The position numbers and the translations under genes are program-made. Below the pieces are notes generated by a model. It was not told where the DNA came from. It saw only the letters and a list, made by a program, of their open reading frames with translations, and did not search any database. A stretch of DNA of 64,000 bases, taken from positions 62,001 to 126,000 of the forward strand of contig JAQCHZ010000005.1 in the NCBI GenBank assembly GCA_027618835.1, given 5' to 3'. Within the stretch, counting starts at the first letter, position 1, and each line of letters starts with the position of its first letter. The stretch comes from Chloroflexota bacterium. Its GTDB lineage: Bacteria; Chloroflexota; Dehalococcoidia; Lucifugimonadales; Lucifugimonadaceae. Positions 54,810-63,913 of this stretch are shown here, piece after piece.

Positions 54810-56290
54810 CCGAGTAACCGACGATATAGTTCAGACTGTCGCTGTCTGCCTTCGGCGTATAACTCGGCATTAGCAAGGTTCGGTTCGTAAGTTTCAGCGA
54901 TGTGGGCGTGATGCGTGTCGAGACTGTCCCAAACGCCAAGTGCGTTCAATGCCAGCACTGCAGTTCCCCTGCTGGTGTCTTGCTGCTCTGCCGATACGCC
55001 TACTGGCACGCCCAGCACGTCGGACATCGTTTGTAGCCACCACGGAGAGTTCTGTATCGCTCCGCCGCTGGCGATCATTTGATAGCCCGACTTCACACCC
55101 GGCAACAGTAGGTCGGCGACCATAGCGAATCGATACGACACCGATTCGAGCATTGCCTGAAGAATTTCGATAGGAGTGGTAGATATTCTCACCCCTTCGA
55201 GAACCCCGGTCGCAGAGGTCGACCAGCCGGTCGCCCGTTCGCCAGCGATAAACGGCAGAACGTTAATTCCGTGCTGTGCTGGTTGCAGTTTCGTTAGCTC
55301 AGAATTGAGCTGTTCGATTGGTGGTAACTTGAGATTATCGAGCGCCCATTGCACGACGTTCCCGCCTTCAGAAAACGATCCCCCGAGCAACGTTCGATTG
55401 CTACCGAGTCGATACGCCCAAAGACCTGTCGGCACGTCGGGCGCAGGACCTTCACTGAGTACACGCATGGCCCCAGTCGTACCAATCGTAAGCGCCACTT
55501 TGGTCTCGTCCACACACCCAGTGCCGACGTTAACCGCCGCACCATCGCCGACTGCTAGCAGGAACGGTAGTTCGGCCAGTGCTGGCCATCGGGTTGCGAA
55601 CTCGTTCGCTAGCCCTCGTTCGGGATCGCTCCACGGAGCAAGTTCGGGAAGATTGCTTTCGTCGATTCCGAGTCGACCGAGTAGGCCATGATCCCACTCA
55701 AGATCGTGCCTGTTCAGAAGACCGCTCCATGACGACACGCAGTAGCTGGCCTTTACGTCGCGCCGACCAAACCATTTCGTAAAAATATAAGTCGATACGT
55801 CGACATAGCGGTCGACTTGGTCTGCAAGGTCAGGCTGCGTTCTACGCAGCCAGCGGATGCGACCCGGGAGATACGAAGTATGCTGCATCACCCCGGTGCG
55901 GTCGTAGATGATCGGAACGTTTAGCTCATCACGAAGTCGATCCACATCCGCGGCCGAACGGGTGTCGGCGTAGGTGTAAACGGGAGTGATAGCGTTCCCT
56001 TCTGAATCAACACCAAGCACCGTGCTTGCCATGCAGTCGAATCCAACACCGATGATCTCGGATGCCAGATTGCCAGCTTTCCTAAGCACCGAATCGATGG
56101 CTTGCTCTGTGGCGATTCGAATCTGGTCGGCGTCTTCTTCAGACGTGCCATCGGACGCGACGGTCTGGGCGTGAGGGATGCTCTCCTCAACGCCTTTTAC
56201 GCTTCGGGCGCGGGCATCGAATAATCCGGCCTTAACCGACGAGCTGCCGATATCGACTGCAAGCACGAACGGCGATTCGTAATCGCTCAA
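54806..56290 (-). CDS. FGGY-family carbohydrate kinase (gluconokinase-like)
   Basis: LAVDIGSSSVKAGLFD (phosphate 1), GVGFDCMASTVLG, LTIGTTGAMRVL (phosphate 2) and IASGGAIQNSPWW (adenosine) show a complete FGGY kinase of 494 residues. The profile is closest to gluconokinase/xylulokinase members. Its place next to gnd makes gluconate a good candidate substrate, yielding 6-phosphogluconate. It is convergent with the gnd operon and upstream-coupled to a dehydratase gene. Confidence 0.88.
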   Translation of the reverse strand: MSDYESPFVLAVDIGSSSVKAGLFDARARSVKGVEESIPHAQTVASDGTSEEDADQIRIATEQAIDSVLRKAGNLASEIIGVGFDCMASTVLGVDSEGNAITPVYTYADTRSAADVDRLRDELNVPIIYDRTGVMQHTSYLPGRIRWLRRTQPDLADQVDRYVDVSTYIFTKWFGRRDVKASYCVSSWSGLLNRHDLEWDHGLLGRLGIDESNLPELAPWSDPERGLANEFATRWPALAELPFLLAVGDGAAVNVGTGCVDETKVALTIGTTGAMRVLSEGPAPDVPTGLWAYRLGSNRTLLGGSFSEGGNVVQWALDNLKLPPIEQLNSELTKLQPAQHGINVLPFIAGERATGWSTSATGVLEGVRISTTPIEILQAMLESVSYRFAMVADLLLPGVKSGYQMIASGGAIQNSPWWLQTMSDVLGVPVGVSAEQQDTSRGTAVLALNALGVWDSLDTHHAHIAETYEPNLANAELYAEGRQRQSELYRRLLG

Positions 56291-56318
56291 CGCATCACCT
56301 CTTTTGGCTCGTATCAGG

Positions 56319-57479
56319 CTAAGTGACTAGGTATTTTTCGACGAGTGACTGATCGATTTCGATACCGAGACCCGGTTTGTCGCTCACTTCGAAGTACCCG
56401 TTACTCGGTCCGTACTCTTCCGAGGTGATCGCATTCTTATAGTCGTTGGCGTGATGACCGTGCTCCATAATCATGAAGTTCGAGCACGACGCCGAGTATT
56501 CAACCGTAGCTGCGACCGACAATATTCCGCCGCCACCGACATGAGGCGCCACAGGAATGTTGTAGGTATCGGCAATCGTTCCAATACGGTGACCTTCAGT
56601 GATACCGGTTCGAGCGATGTCGTGCATGACGATATCGTAGGCACGACGCTCGAACGCCTCTCGCATTTCGTATCGAGTGCGGCTCCACTCACCAATCGCC
56701 ACTGCCATATCAAGAGCTTCGGAAAGAGCCACCGCCCCAGGAATATCGTCTGGTACTAGCGGCGACTCGAGCCACGTGAAATCGAGCTTTTCTAAAGCGC
56801 GACCAAGCTTGATCGCGCTCTGCAACGACTGACGCATGTGAACGTCGCACATCAGCATGATGTCTGGGCCAACTCGCTTACGAACTGCACTGGCTATTTC
56901 TGCAACGCCTTCAACATCCAACAGAAGGTGCAACTTCAGAGCCTTGTAGCCTAATGCGACATGCTCTTCGGCGGCGTCAGCCACTTTCTCGGGATCAGTT
57001 CCACCTAGCCCAGCGTAAAGCTTGACCTTGTCACGATATCGACCGCCAGCAAGCTTATGAACTGGCTTACCGGTCGCCTTGCCAACGATGTCCCAGAGAG
57101 CGATATCGGTGCCGCCGATCGCATCGACGTAGAAACCGGTTGGATGGCCTCTTTCACGCATCGCACCATAGTTTCGAGTCCAGATCGCCTCGATGTCGAA
57201 CGGATCACGCCCGAGGATAAGAGGCCGCACCAGATCCTCCACAATCACCTGTGTCGTACGAGGTGCCACAGGTGATTGCGCTTCACCCCAACCGACAATT
57301 CCTGTGTCAGTTTCGATTTTTATTACCGTCGTTTCGTGGTGCTTCGAGTAGATCGAAGTAAACGCCGATTCATCGACGAAGTAGTCGCCAAAATCGATAA
57401 CACTGGGACGATCGTTGCCTTCTTCATCGTCTTCTCGAGAGATTCGGATTGGGAAGGCCGTTATTTCTTTTATCTTCAA
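56319..57479 (-). CDS. enolase-superfamily mandelate racemase/dehydratase
   Basis: 386 residues: capping domain ITAFPIRIS, GWGEAQSP, acid/base segment YKALKLHLLLD, metal ligands CDVHM, WLESPL and IGEWSRT, and His in VAPHVGGG. It resembles the galactonate/mannonate-type dehydratases of the superfamily. It is the third such gene in the window (the others are at 39233 and 40645) and differs enough to act on another sugar acid. It lies upstream of the kinase gene by 28 bases. Confidence 0.9.
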   Translation of the reverse strand: MKIKEITAFPIRISREDDEEGNDRPSVIDFGDYFVDESAFTSIYSKHHETTVIKIETDTGIVGWGEAQSPVAPRTTQVIVEDLVRPLILGRDPFDIEAIWTRNYGAMRERGHPTGFYVDAIGGTDIALWDIVGKATGKPVHKLAGGRYRDKVKLYAGLGGTDPEKVADAAEEHVALGYKALKLHLLLDVEGVAEIASAVRKRVGPDIMLMCDVHMRQSLQSAIKLGRALEKLDFTWLESPLVPDDIPGAVALSEALDMAVAIGEWSRTRYEMREAFERRAYDIVMHDIARTGITEGHRIGTIADTYNIPVAPHVGGGGILSVAATVEYSASCSNFMIMEHGHHANDYKNAITSEEYGPSNGYFEVSDKPGLGIEIDQSLVEKYLVT

Positions 57480-57563
57480 TTCGAGCGAAGAACTTTCTAA
57501 TGGTCGGTGCGGCTACACGTAGCCGCACCGAATCACGACCAAATCGGAACATACACTGAACGA

Positions 57564-57887
57564 TTAGTCTTTTTGCATCTTGGCAGGAGTCATCATTTCA
57601 AAGAACTCAATACGATTGCCGAGAATGTGCTCGCGCGCCTCAGCGCCAAATGCGGAAGCCGCAGGTACCGACGGCACACCCTCGCGATACGGTGAATCAA
57701 TGGTTGCATCGGTCCACTGCATGTACACACGGTTGGTGTCGCCAGGCAATGTTCCGCCATTGAAGGTAATAGTCACTTCGGAGCGCTGACCGGCTGCGGT
57801 GTAAGCATCACCCTGCTGCTGAAGTAGAGTCGCAACTTTGCGGGCGGTTCCGGGCTTCACGTCGTAGACACGTCTGATCACGTACAT
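57564..57887 (-). CDS. small dimeric alpha+beta barrel-like protein
   Basis: MYVIRRVYDVKPGTARKVATL begins a ferredoxin-like beta-alpha-beta unit typical of NIPSNAP or antibiotic-monooxygenase-type small proteins; RVYMQWTDATIDS is the middle strand region. 107 residues. No catalytic residue can be named. It lies upstream of the dehydratase gene on the same strand. Confidence 0.55.
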   Translation of the reverse strand: MYVIRRVYDVKPGTARKVATLLQQQGDAYTAAGQRSEVTITFNGGTLPGDTNRVYMQWTDATIDSPYREGVPSVPAASAFGAEAREHILGNRIEFFEMMTPAKMQKD

Positions 57888-58167
57888 AACTCGCTCCTTG
57901 GTTCTTATCCCTAATACGATTCGAGTGCCTGCACGGCGTGAATGCTGGGATATTTTGAATAATCTTGATCGATCATTGAATGATATTTTGACCGAGCACG
58001 ATCAAAGTACATCCCAAACCAACTGACAGTAAATGGGTACACACGGGTTTCATCATAATTTCACGCCGATTCGACGAATATCGGAGATATGATGAAATGG
58101 TTGTCGCCTAACAAATAGGCCAAACTAACCGGAATAAGCAATCACGCTTGTTCGACTGGAGCAATGG

Positions 58168-59286
58168 ATGAAGATCGGCGCCCCGAGGGAGTCAGATCCC
58201 AACGAGAATCGCGTGGCACTTGTGCCAGAGACGGTTGAACGCCTCGTCAAAGCTGGCCATGAGTTATTTATTGAAGTGGACGCAGGGACGGCCGCTGGCT
58301 TCCCTGACGCCGCGTATGCCGAAGCTGGTGCAAAGACTGCCTCTGCAACCGAGATAGCCGGATCGGTCGATATATTCGTCCATGTCCAACCTCCAACTGC
58401 CGAAGAAGTCGGGTCCCTGAAAAAGGGCTGCATCGTCATAAGCACGTTGAATGCACGAACGAACGCCACGGCCGTCGCTTCTCTCGCTTCAGCCGGAGCA
58501 ACCGCTCTTGCAATGGAGCTAGTTCCACGAATCGCCCGAGCACAGCGAATGGATGTTCTGTCGTCTCAGGCGTCTATCGCCGGGTACAAGGCAGCACTTC
58601 TCGCCGCTAATTCGCTCGGCAAATATCTTCCAATGATGATGACCGCTGCTGGGACTATCCCGCCAGCGAAAATTCTAGTGCTCGGAGCCGGTGTTGCCGG
58701 ACTTCAAGCAATCGCCACTGCACGCCGACTAGGTGCGGTCGTTGAAGCTTTCGACGTTCGAGCCGCTGCCGGTGAGCAGGTCGAAAGTCTTGGTGCGAAA
58801 TTCATTCAGCCACCAGCAGCCGAAGACGCTGAAGGTGCCGGTGGATACGCCCGAGCACAGACCGAAGACGAGCAGGTAGCCCAGCGAGAGTTCCTAAAAG
58901 GACACATCGCCGATGCCGACGCCGTAATTACGACGGCTGCGATTCCGGGTCGCCCTGCCCCACTACTGATGACTGAAGACATGGTCGACGTAATGAAGCC
59001 GGGTAGCGTTGTTATCGACCTCGCTGCTGAATCGGGCGGAAACGTTGCAGGCACGGTCGCTGGTGAAATCATCACCAAGAATGGTGTAATGATCAACGGA
59101 CCTATCAACGTTCCAAGCTCAATGCCGTTTCACGCAAGCCTGCTCTACTCTCGAAACGTAATGGCGCTACTTGATCTCATCATCGATCGAAAAGAGGGAA
59201 CTCTTACCCTCGATTTCGAAGATGAAGTGATCGACACCATGTGTGTCGCCCACGAAGGCGAAGCACGACACGGATTAGGTGAATAA
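58168..59286 (+). CDS. pntAA: proton-translocating NAD(P) transhydrogenase, subunit alpha part 1
   Basis: MKIGAPRESDPNENRVALVP and the NAD site VLGAGVAGLQAIATARRLGA, with the RQD-like substrate segment, define the soluble NAD(H)-binding domain I. 372 residues, ending in the usual short linker. In this split form the membrane part is a separate 98-residue gene, which follows at once. The complex uses the proton gradient to pass hydride from NADH to NADP. Confidence 0.96.
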   Translation: MKIGAPRESDPNENRVALVPETVERLVKAGHELFIEVDAGTAAGFPDAAYAEAGAKTASATEIAGSVDIFVHVQPPTAEEVGSLKKGCIVISTLNARTNATAVASLASAGATALAMELVPRIARAQRMDVLSSQASIAGYKAALLAANSLGKYLPMMMTAAGTIPPAKILVLGAGVAGLQAIATARRLGAVVEAFDVRAAAGEQVESLGAKFIQPPAAEDAEGAGGYARAQTEDEQVAQREFLKGHIADADAVITTAAIPGRPAPLLMTEDMVDVMKPGSVVIDLAAESGGNVAGTVAGEIITKNGVMINGPINVPSSMPFHASLLYSRNVMALLDLIIDRKEGTLTLDFEDEVIDTMCVAHEGEARHGLGE

Positions 59287-59583
59287 ATGTTTGACGCTGA
59301 AGCGCTAATCATCGCTCTAACAGTATTCGTACTGGCGATTTTCATTGGTTACGAAGTAATCACCAAAGTGCCGCCCACGCTGCACACTCCGCTTATGTCG
59401 GGATCGAACGCCATTTCTGGCATCGTGATCGTCGGCGCGTTATTGGTTGCAGGACAGGACGACGGAATCGCAGGTCAGATTCTGGGAGCCATTGCAGTCG
59501 GACTCGCCATGATCAACGTGGTTGGTGGATTTATGGTTACCGACAGAATGCTTAAGATGTTCAGAAGGTCGGGTCAGAAATAA
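59287..59583 (+). CDS. pntAB: NAD(P) transhydrogenase, membrane subunit alpha part 2
   Basis: 98 residues with three to four hydrophobic segments (LIIALTVFVLAIFIGYEVI, AISGIVIVGALLVAGQ, AIAVGLAMINVVGGFMV). It starts directly after the pntAA stop and overlaps pntB by one base. Confidence 0.95.
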   Translation: MFDAEALIIALTVFVLAIFIGYEVITKVPPTLHTPLMSGSNAISGIVIVGALLVAGQDDGIAGQILGAIAVGLAMINVVGGFMVTDRMLKMFRRSGQK

Positions 59584-60995
59584 TGGAAACTACCCATCTT
59601 TTTGGCGTGAACGGAATGAACATTACGAACGCGGCGTACATAGTTGCGGCGATTTTGTTCATTGTCGGACTCAAACAGCTCGGCTCACCAGCTACTGCTC
59701 GAAACGGTAACCGAATGTCGGCCCTGGCGATGTTGGTTGCAATCGTCGCCACCGTAGTTGGTAACGATATTGCGTCTTGGGAATTTATCCTCGCCGGTGC
59801 CATCGTTGGTTCGGCGATCGGAGCGTTCTCGGCTCGCAAGATCGCTATGACCTCTATGCCGCAGCTTGTCGCAATCTTCAACGGGTTCGGTGGAGCCGCT
59901 TCGGCGGTGATTGCTGCAGCCGAGCTCATTCGATTGATCGACAACGGAGCCGATATTGCTCAGGATGTTTCGATAACAATCATGGCTTCGGTAATCGTTG
60001 GTGGTGTGACGCTAACCGGTAGCTTCATCGCTTACGGCAAGCTTCAAGGCATTGTGCCGACTCGACCGATTCTGCTGCCGATTCGAAATGTAATCAACGT
60101 TGCGTTATTGATTGGAATGATCGCATCGACCGTTTGGTTGGTGATCGATCCTTCGATGACCGCATTCATGATCGCCGGTGCAATTGCTCTTGCGCTTGGA
60201 ATCCTTGTCGTGATCCCAATTGGGGGAGCCGACATGCCAGTGGTAATCGCTCTGTTGAACTCGTACTCGGGTATCGCTGGAGCGGCGACTGGTTTCGTGC
60301 TTGGAAACACCGTCCTCATCATCGCCGGTTCGCTGGTTGGTGCGTCGGGTCTGATTCTCACGAGGATCATGACCAAAGCGATGAACCGATCGCTAGCTAA
60401 CGTCATGCTCGGTGGCTTCGGTGTCGAAGATGGCGCAGCCAGCGCAGGTGGCGACGATGACCGCCCGGTCACTTCGATCCAGCATGAAGACGCTGCAATG
60501 ATGTTGGCATACGCACAGTCGGTGATCTTCGTTCCTGGTTACGGCCTAGCGGTTGCTCAGGCTCAGCACCAGGTTCGTGAACTTGCCGACTTGCTCAAGG
60601 CAAAAGGCATTAGCGTTCGCTACGCCATTCACCCTGTTGCAGGTCGAATGCCGGGTCACATGAACGTACTGCTCGCCGAGGCTAACGTGCCATATGACGA
60701 GCTGAAGGATTTGGACGAAATCAACGGTGAGTTCCAGCGAACCGACGTTGCAGTAGTGATCGGTGCGAACGACGTGACGAACCCGTCGGCACGAACCGAC
60801 AAGTCGAGTCCGATCTACGGAATGCCAATTCTGAACGTCGACCAGGCTCAGTCGGTCATCATGATGAAACGTGGAATGTCGTCTGGATTCGCCGGGGTGC
60901 AGAACGAACTGTTCTTCCTCGACAAAACTCAGATGCTATTCGGTGACGCCAAGGACTCTGTAGAGAAGATCACCGCGGAAGTGAAAGACCTCTAG
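59583..60995 (+). CDS. pntB: NAD(P) transhydrogenase, subunit beta
   Basis: 470 residues: about eight membrane helices up to residue 260, then the NADP-binding domain III with FVPGYGLAVAQAQHQVREL, YAIHPVAGRMPGHMNVLLAE and GANDVTNPSAR. All three pnt genes overlap or abut and end at a strong terminator (61019-61053). The set could make NADPH from the NADH produced by the sugar-acid enzymes. Confidence 0.97.
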   Translation: METTHLFGVNGMNITNAAYIVAAILFIVGLKQLGSPATARNGNRMSALAMLVAIVATVVGNDIASWEFILAGAIVGSAIGAFSARKIAMTSMPQLVAIFNGFGGAASAVIAAAELIRLIDNGADIAQDVSITIMASVIVGGVTLTGSFIAYGKLQGIVPTRPILLPIRNVINVALLIGMIASTVWLVIDPSMTAFMIAGAIALALGILVVIPIGGADMPVVIALLNSYSGIAGAATGFVLGNTVLIIAGSLVGASGLILTRIMTKAMNRSLANVMLGGFGVEDGAASAGGDDDRPVTSIQHEDAAMMLAYAQSVIFVPGYGLAVAQAQHQVRELADLLKAKGISVRYAIHPVAGRMPGHMNVLLAEANVPYDELKDLDEINGEFQRTDVAVVIGANDVTNPSARTDKSSPIYGMPILNVDQAQSVIMMKRGMSSGFAGVQNELFFLDKTQMLFGDAKDSVEKITAEVKDL

Positions 60996-61018
60996 GTCTC
61001 CTGACTTAAGTAACGTAA

Positions 61019-61053
61019 AAGCCCCCGGATGCAATCATCCGGGGGCTTTTTTA
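61019..61053 (+). terminator. Rho-independent terminator after pntB
   Basis: AAGCCCCCGGATG pairs with CATCCGGGGGCTT around loop CAAT, followed by TTTTTATT. The 12-13 bp stem with T run is textbook; because the bases before the stem are also A-rich it may stop the convergent epimerase transcript too. Confidence 0.95.
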
Positions 61054-61075
61054 TTCTGACTGGCGCACACGCTTC

Positions 61076-61861
61076 CTAGAAAGCTTCGGTCAGATTGCTC
61101 TCAGGATTTCGTGAATCCTTGTTCCAGAGACGTTCTACCTGATATCGAGGCTTCCATCCAAGCACTCGTCGTGTCTTTTCATTATCAAACTTGCGGTGTG
61201 GCAAATCGGGAAAGATGAAGAAGGATTCATTTTTAGAGGCGAGTCGTTCCTCAGGCACTTCAACCGCCGCCTGAACCGCAGTTCCACAATCCTGCCAAGC
61301 AGTCGAGAACGGCACCATGTCTTCGTGGTAAACCACAGGAGCCTCGGGGCCACCGAGATTCCAAGAATGCTTCATGTTGTAGTACAACAGCGTGATGACC
61401 TGGATTCCGTGTCGCTCGCTGAACACTCGGCAGATCTCCTGCCCCAATGCTTTTGTGTGTGCGTAGAGCCGAGTGCCGGGTGCTGACGGCATGTCAGGGT
61501 TGAGATCGAAATCCCATTCCTCATACTGCTGCCCGACCTTCTGGTAGTGCGGACCTGTCGTGATGACCCGCTTTATCCGGTGCTCACGGGCGGCCAGCAT
61601 CATGGCGTAGTTACCCATAGTATTCACGTCGAACGCAATTTTACGATGTGGTCGTAAAACCGAAAGGTTCACGATTATATCCATGCCTTCAGCAGCTTTT
61701 ACCACTCCATCAACATCGTCGACCGATAGCTTCTGAAACTCACCCTTGTATGCAGGGTAGGGATCGTTGATATCGGTCAGCAAAATGTCGTGGCGATCCT
61801 GCAAGGCTTTTACGGCCCATGGTCCCAGCATTCCGTTTCCACCAAGAATCAGAATCTTCAT
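61076..61861 (-). CDS. NAD-dependent epimerase/dehydratase family protein
   Basis: ILILGGNGMLGPWAVKAL is the Rossmann NAD motif (here GGNGMLG), and a late KTRRVLGWKPRYQVERL is the usual C-terminal helix of extended SDRs. The Tyr-x3-Lys pair is Y-AHT-K in RLYAHTKALGQE. 261 residues. The ATGA overlap with the upstream gene (61858-61861) indicates coupled translation and a joint pathway. Confidence 0.85.
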   Translation of the reverse strand: MKILILGGNGMLGPWAVKALQDRHDILLTDINDPYPAYKGEFQKLSVDDVDGVVKAAEGMDIIVNLSVLRPHRKIAFDVNTMGNYAMMLAAREHRIKRVITTGPHYQKVGQQYEEWDFDLNPDMPSAPGTRLYAHTKALGQEICRVFSERHGIQVITLLYYNMKHSWNLGGPEAPVVYHEDMVPFSTAWQDCGTAVQAAVEVPEERLASKNESFFIFPDLPHRKFDNEKTRRVLGWKPRYQVERLWNKDSRNPESNLTEAF

Positions 61862-62544
61862 GATGAGAGCCTTCCAGCTAGTTCGGGCAATAATCTCGCA
61901 GCCGTCTTCGTAATAAATCGCTGGTGATCAACAGGCGATTGAACGTGAATATCCTGCCACTGAATCAGCTCTTCAGCAACGAGAGCAGCCGTAATCGATT
62001 CGCCGATCATGCCGTGGGATATTGCGGCGGTATCGTCTGGTCCAGCTGACGAATCACCAATGAACGGCCAGCCTAATCGTAGGTTTACCACTTGGATTAG
62101 CCTGTCGCGTGCAAACTCTTTGCAGACGTATTCGGCCATGTGCGCCACTAACAGTTCGATGTCCTCAGCCGGAGGGTCGCTACGCCATTTTTCAGTCACT
62201 ACGAGATTTTCTTCGTGATCCTGAAACAACTTCAACGTGCTGATGTTGATGTACCGCTTAACACCCGCGTCCGAAGCTGCCTGAAGCAGGTTGTACATTC
62301 TGCGAGTGTGATAGTCCATCAAGTGTGTGTTCGACCCAGACTGACCTTGATATCCGATGTTCACAATCGCATCTATACCCGCTACAAGCTGGTCGGTTTC
62401 AGACTCGTGCCCAAGCTCGTTTGCGATGATGTCACCGCTGGCATTGCGGGGAAGATCTGTGAGCCGCAGTGTGTGATCACTGCCAAGTGCGCCAGTTATG
62501 ATTTGCGCCGTCGCAGAAGCAGCCGACGTTATCAGCACGTTCAA
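61858..62544 (-). CDS. short NAD(P)-binding SDR-like protein
   Basis: 228 residues starting VLITSAASATAQIITGALG, a diverged Rossmann turn lacking the full GxxGxxG. The position of the catalytic pair reads MAEYVCKEFARD (Tyr-x2-Cys-Lys, not the clean YxxxK). It may have lost dehydrogenase activity or serve as a partner of the overlapping gene at 61076. Confidence 0.7.
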   Translation of the reverse strand: MNVLITSAASATAQIITGALGSDHTLRLTDLPRNASGDIIANELGHESETDQLVAGIDAIVNIGYQGQSGSNTHLMDYHTRRMYNLLQAASDAGVKRYINISTLKLFQDHEENLVVTEKWRSDPPAEDIELLVAHMAEYVCKEFARDRLIQVVNLRLGWPFIGDSSAGPDDTAAISHGMIGESITAALVAEELIQWQDIHVQSPVDHQRFITKTAARLLPELAGRLSS

Positions 62545-62625
62545 TGTTCAACTCCGCTCGTTATTTATCGAGGTGTTTGATCGGATCAACCCGAAATACG
62601 GGTTGAGTTCGTAGATACTAACGCC

Positions 62626-63123
62626 ATGAAGTCGCCAGAGTTCAATTCATCTCGACTAAATATTCGGTTTCTCTTGTCACTAATCACGCTAGCGACGGTC
62701 ATTCTGGTGATGACCGCCTGTGCACATCGAGAAATCCCAGCGACTGTCGCGATTACCGTGTCGCCGGAAACACTCGATTGCGACGATTACGAATTGGTCG
62801 AGGTGATCGAGGTAATCGATGCGAATACAGTACTCACGTCCAATGGCGATATTCAGCTATACGGAGCGTTCTCACTGAAACAGCCTTCCGACTGCGCAAG
62901 TCAAGCCGAAGATCGTCTGCGCTCACTGGCGGACGACCAGATTCGCGTTCAACCGTTCCCAACTGACTCCGTACGTCGGGACGATGACCACTACTACTTG
63001 TTCACCGAGGATGGTCAGTCGATCGACCAAAAGCTCATCGAAGAGGGATTAGCACTTACTTGGGATCAAGATGGACAGCATTTCGGCTGGTTTCTGTTTA
63101 AAGATGCGAAGGCGAAAGAGTAA
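62626..63123 (+). CDS. lipoprotein with degenerate staphylococcal-nuclease-like domain
   Basis: A signal peptide with LLSLITLATVILVMTAC gives a lipobox Cys at 32, so the mature protein is lipid-anchored outside the membrane. The rest (about 55-160) shows EVIDANTVLTSNGDIQLYGAF, a Leu/Ala-rich helix and LIEEGLALTW, in the order of thermonuclease-fold proteins. The catalytic Arg of R-L-x-G-x-D-T-P-E is absent (IQLYGAFSLK), so nuclease activity is doubtful. First of three lipoprotein genes. Confidence 0.65.
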   Translation: MKSPEFNSSRLNIRFLLSLITLATVILVMTACAHREIPATVAITVSPETLDCDDYELVEVIEVIDANTVLTSNGDIQLYGAFSLKQPSDCASQAEDRLRSLADDQIRVQPFPTDSVRRDDDHYYLFTEDGQSIDQKLIEEGLALTWDQDGQHFGWFLFKDAKAKE

Positions 63124-63334
63124 GAATCCGGTTGCCTTTGGCACAACTATCAAGCATTACAGCGTGGCGAGCCAAATGAATTCCGTATTTCTGGTCTCAC
63201 TTATCGAGATTCCTAATCTGTTCGACCTTCATTGAAACCGGGATATTTCATTGGTTTTCTCAACTACAAATTGACCGTTCATGTAAAACCGGTATCATCC
63301 GCCGGTCGCTCAATTTCACTGAGGTACCTACAGC

Positions 63335-63913
63335 TTGATCTCCAAGAACCTGAATATTCTCTCGCCGCGCCGCTTAGCGCTATTGATCGCATTGCTAACC
63401 CTTTCGGCCATCTTTATCGCCGGTTGTGGATCAGGCTCCAGCGAAGACGAACTATTTCCGCAGATCAGCGATCCAAGTACGATTTTTACTTTGGATGATG
63501 TTTTGGCGACGCCATACAAGGAACTCAACAACTACTCCACAGACGAACTACCAGGCGCAACCGACGCTAGCTACGGCTTTATGAGGATTGGAAGCGGTGA
63601 TCCGTACGACTTCGAGATTAGGGTCTACGAATCTCATCAAGAAGCCGTGAATCAGGGAACGGCTATGGCACTTGAAGGCACCGGTGAAAATGCAATTCTC
63701 AGCGAAGATGACGCTACTTTTAAAGAAGGCATTAAAGATCGCCGAACCATCATTGGCGGTGGAGTTGGAGGCGGAGCTCGAAGTGGAATCGGACCAAAAT
63801 TTGCTAGCTACGCAATTTTCGGAAATATCGTAATGCTGTGCCAAGGCTCCGACTCAGAAACATCACTTGAACGATGCGGCCTGATGGCGAATGCGCTGGT
63901 GACAAGTGAATAA
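63335..63913 (+). CDS. putative lipoprotein
   Basis: LALLIALLTLSAIFIAGCGS has a lipobox (IAGC, Cys about 31) after a basic start. The 160-residue mature part has no family I recognise and a Gly-rich stretch (IIGGGVGGGARSGIG). The start is TTG 63335. It overlaps the next gene by eight bases. Confidence 0.65.
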   Translation: MISKNLNILSPRRLALLIALLTLSAIFIAGCGSGSSEDELFPQISDPSTIFTLDDVLATPYKELNNYSTDELPGATDASYGFMRIGSGDPYDFEIRVYESHQEAVNQGTAMALEGTGENAILSEDDATFKEGIKDRRTIIGGGVGGGARSGIGPKFASYAIFGNIVMLCQGSDSETSLERCGLMANALVTSE

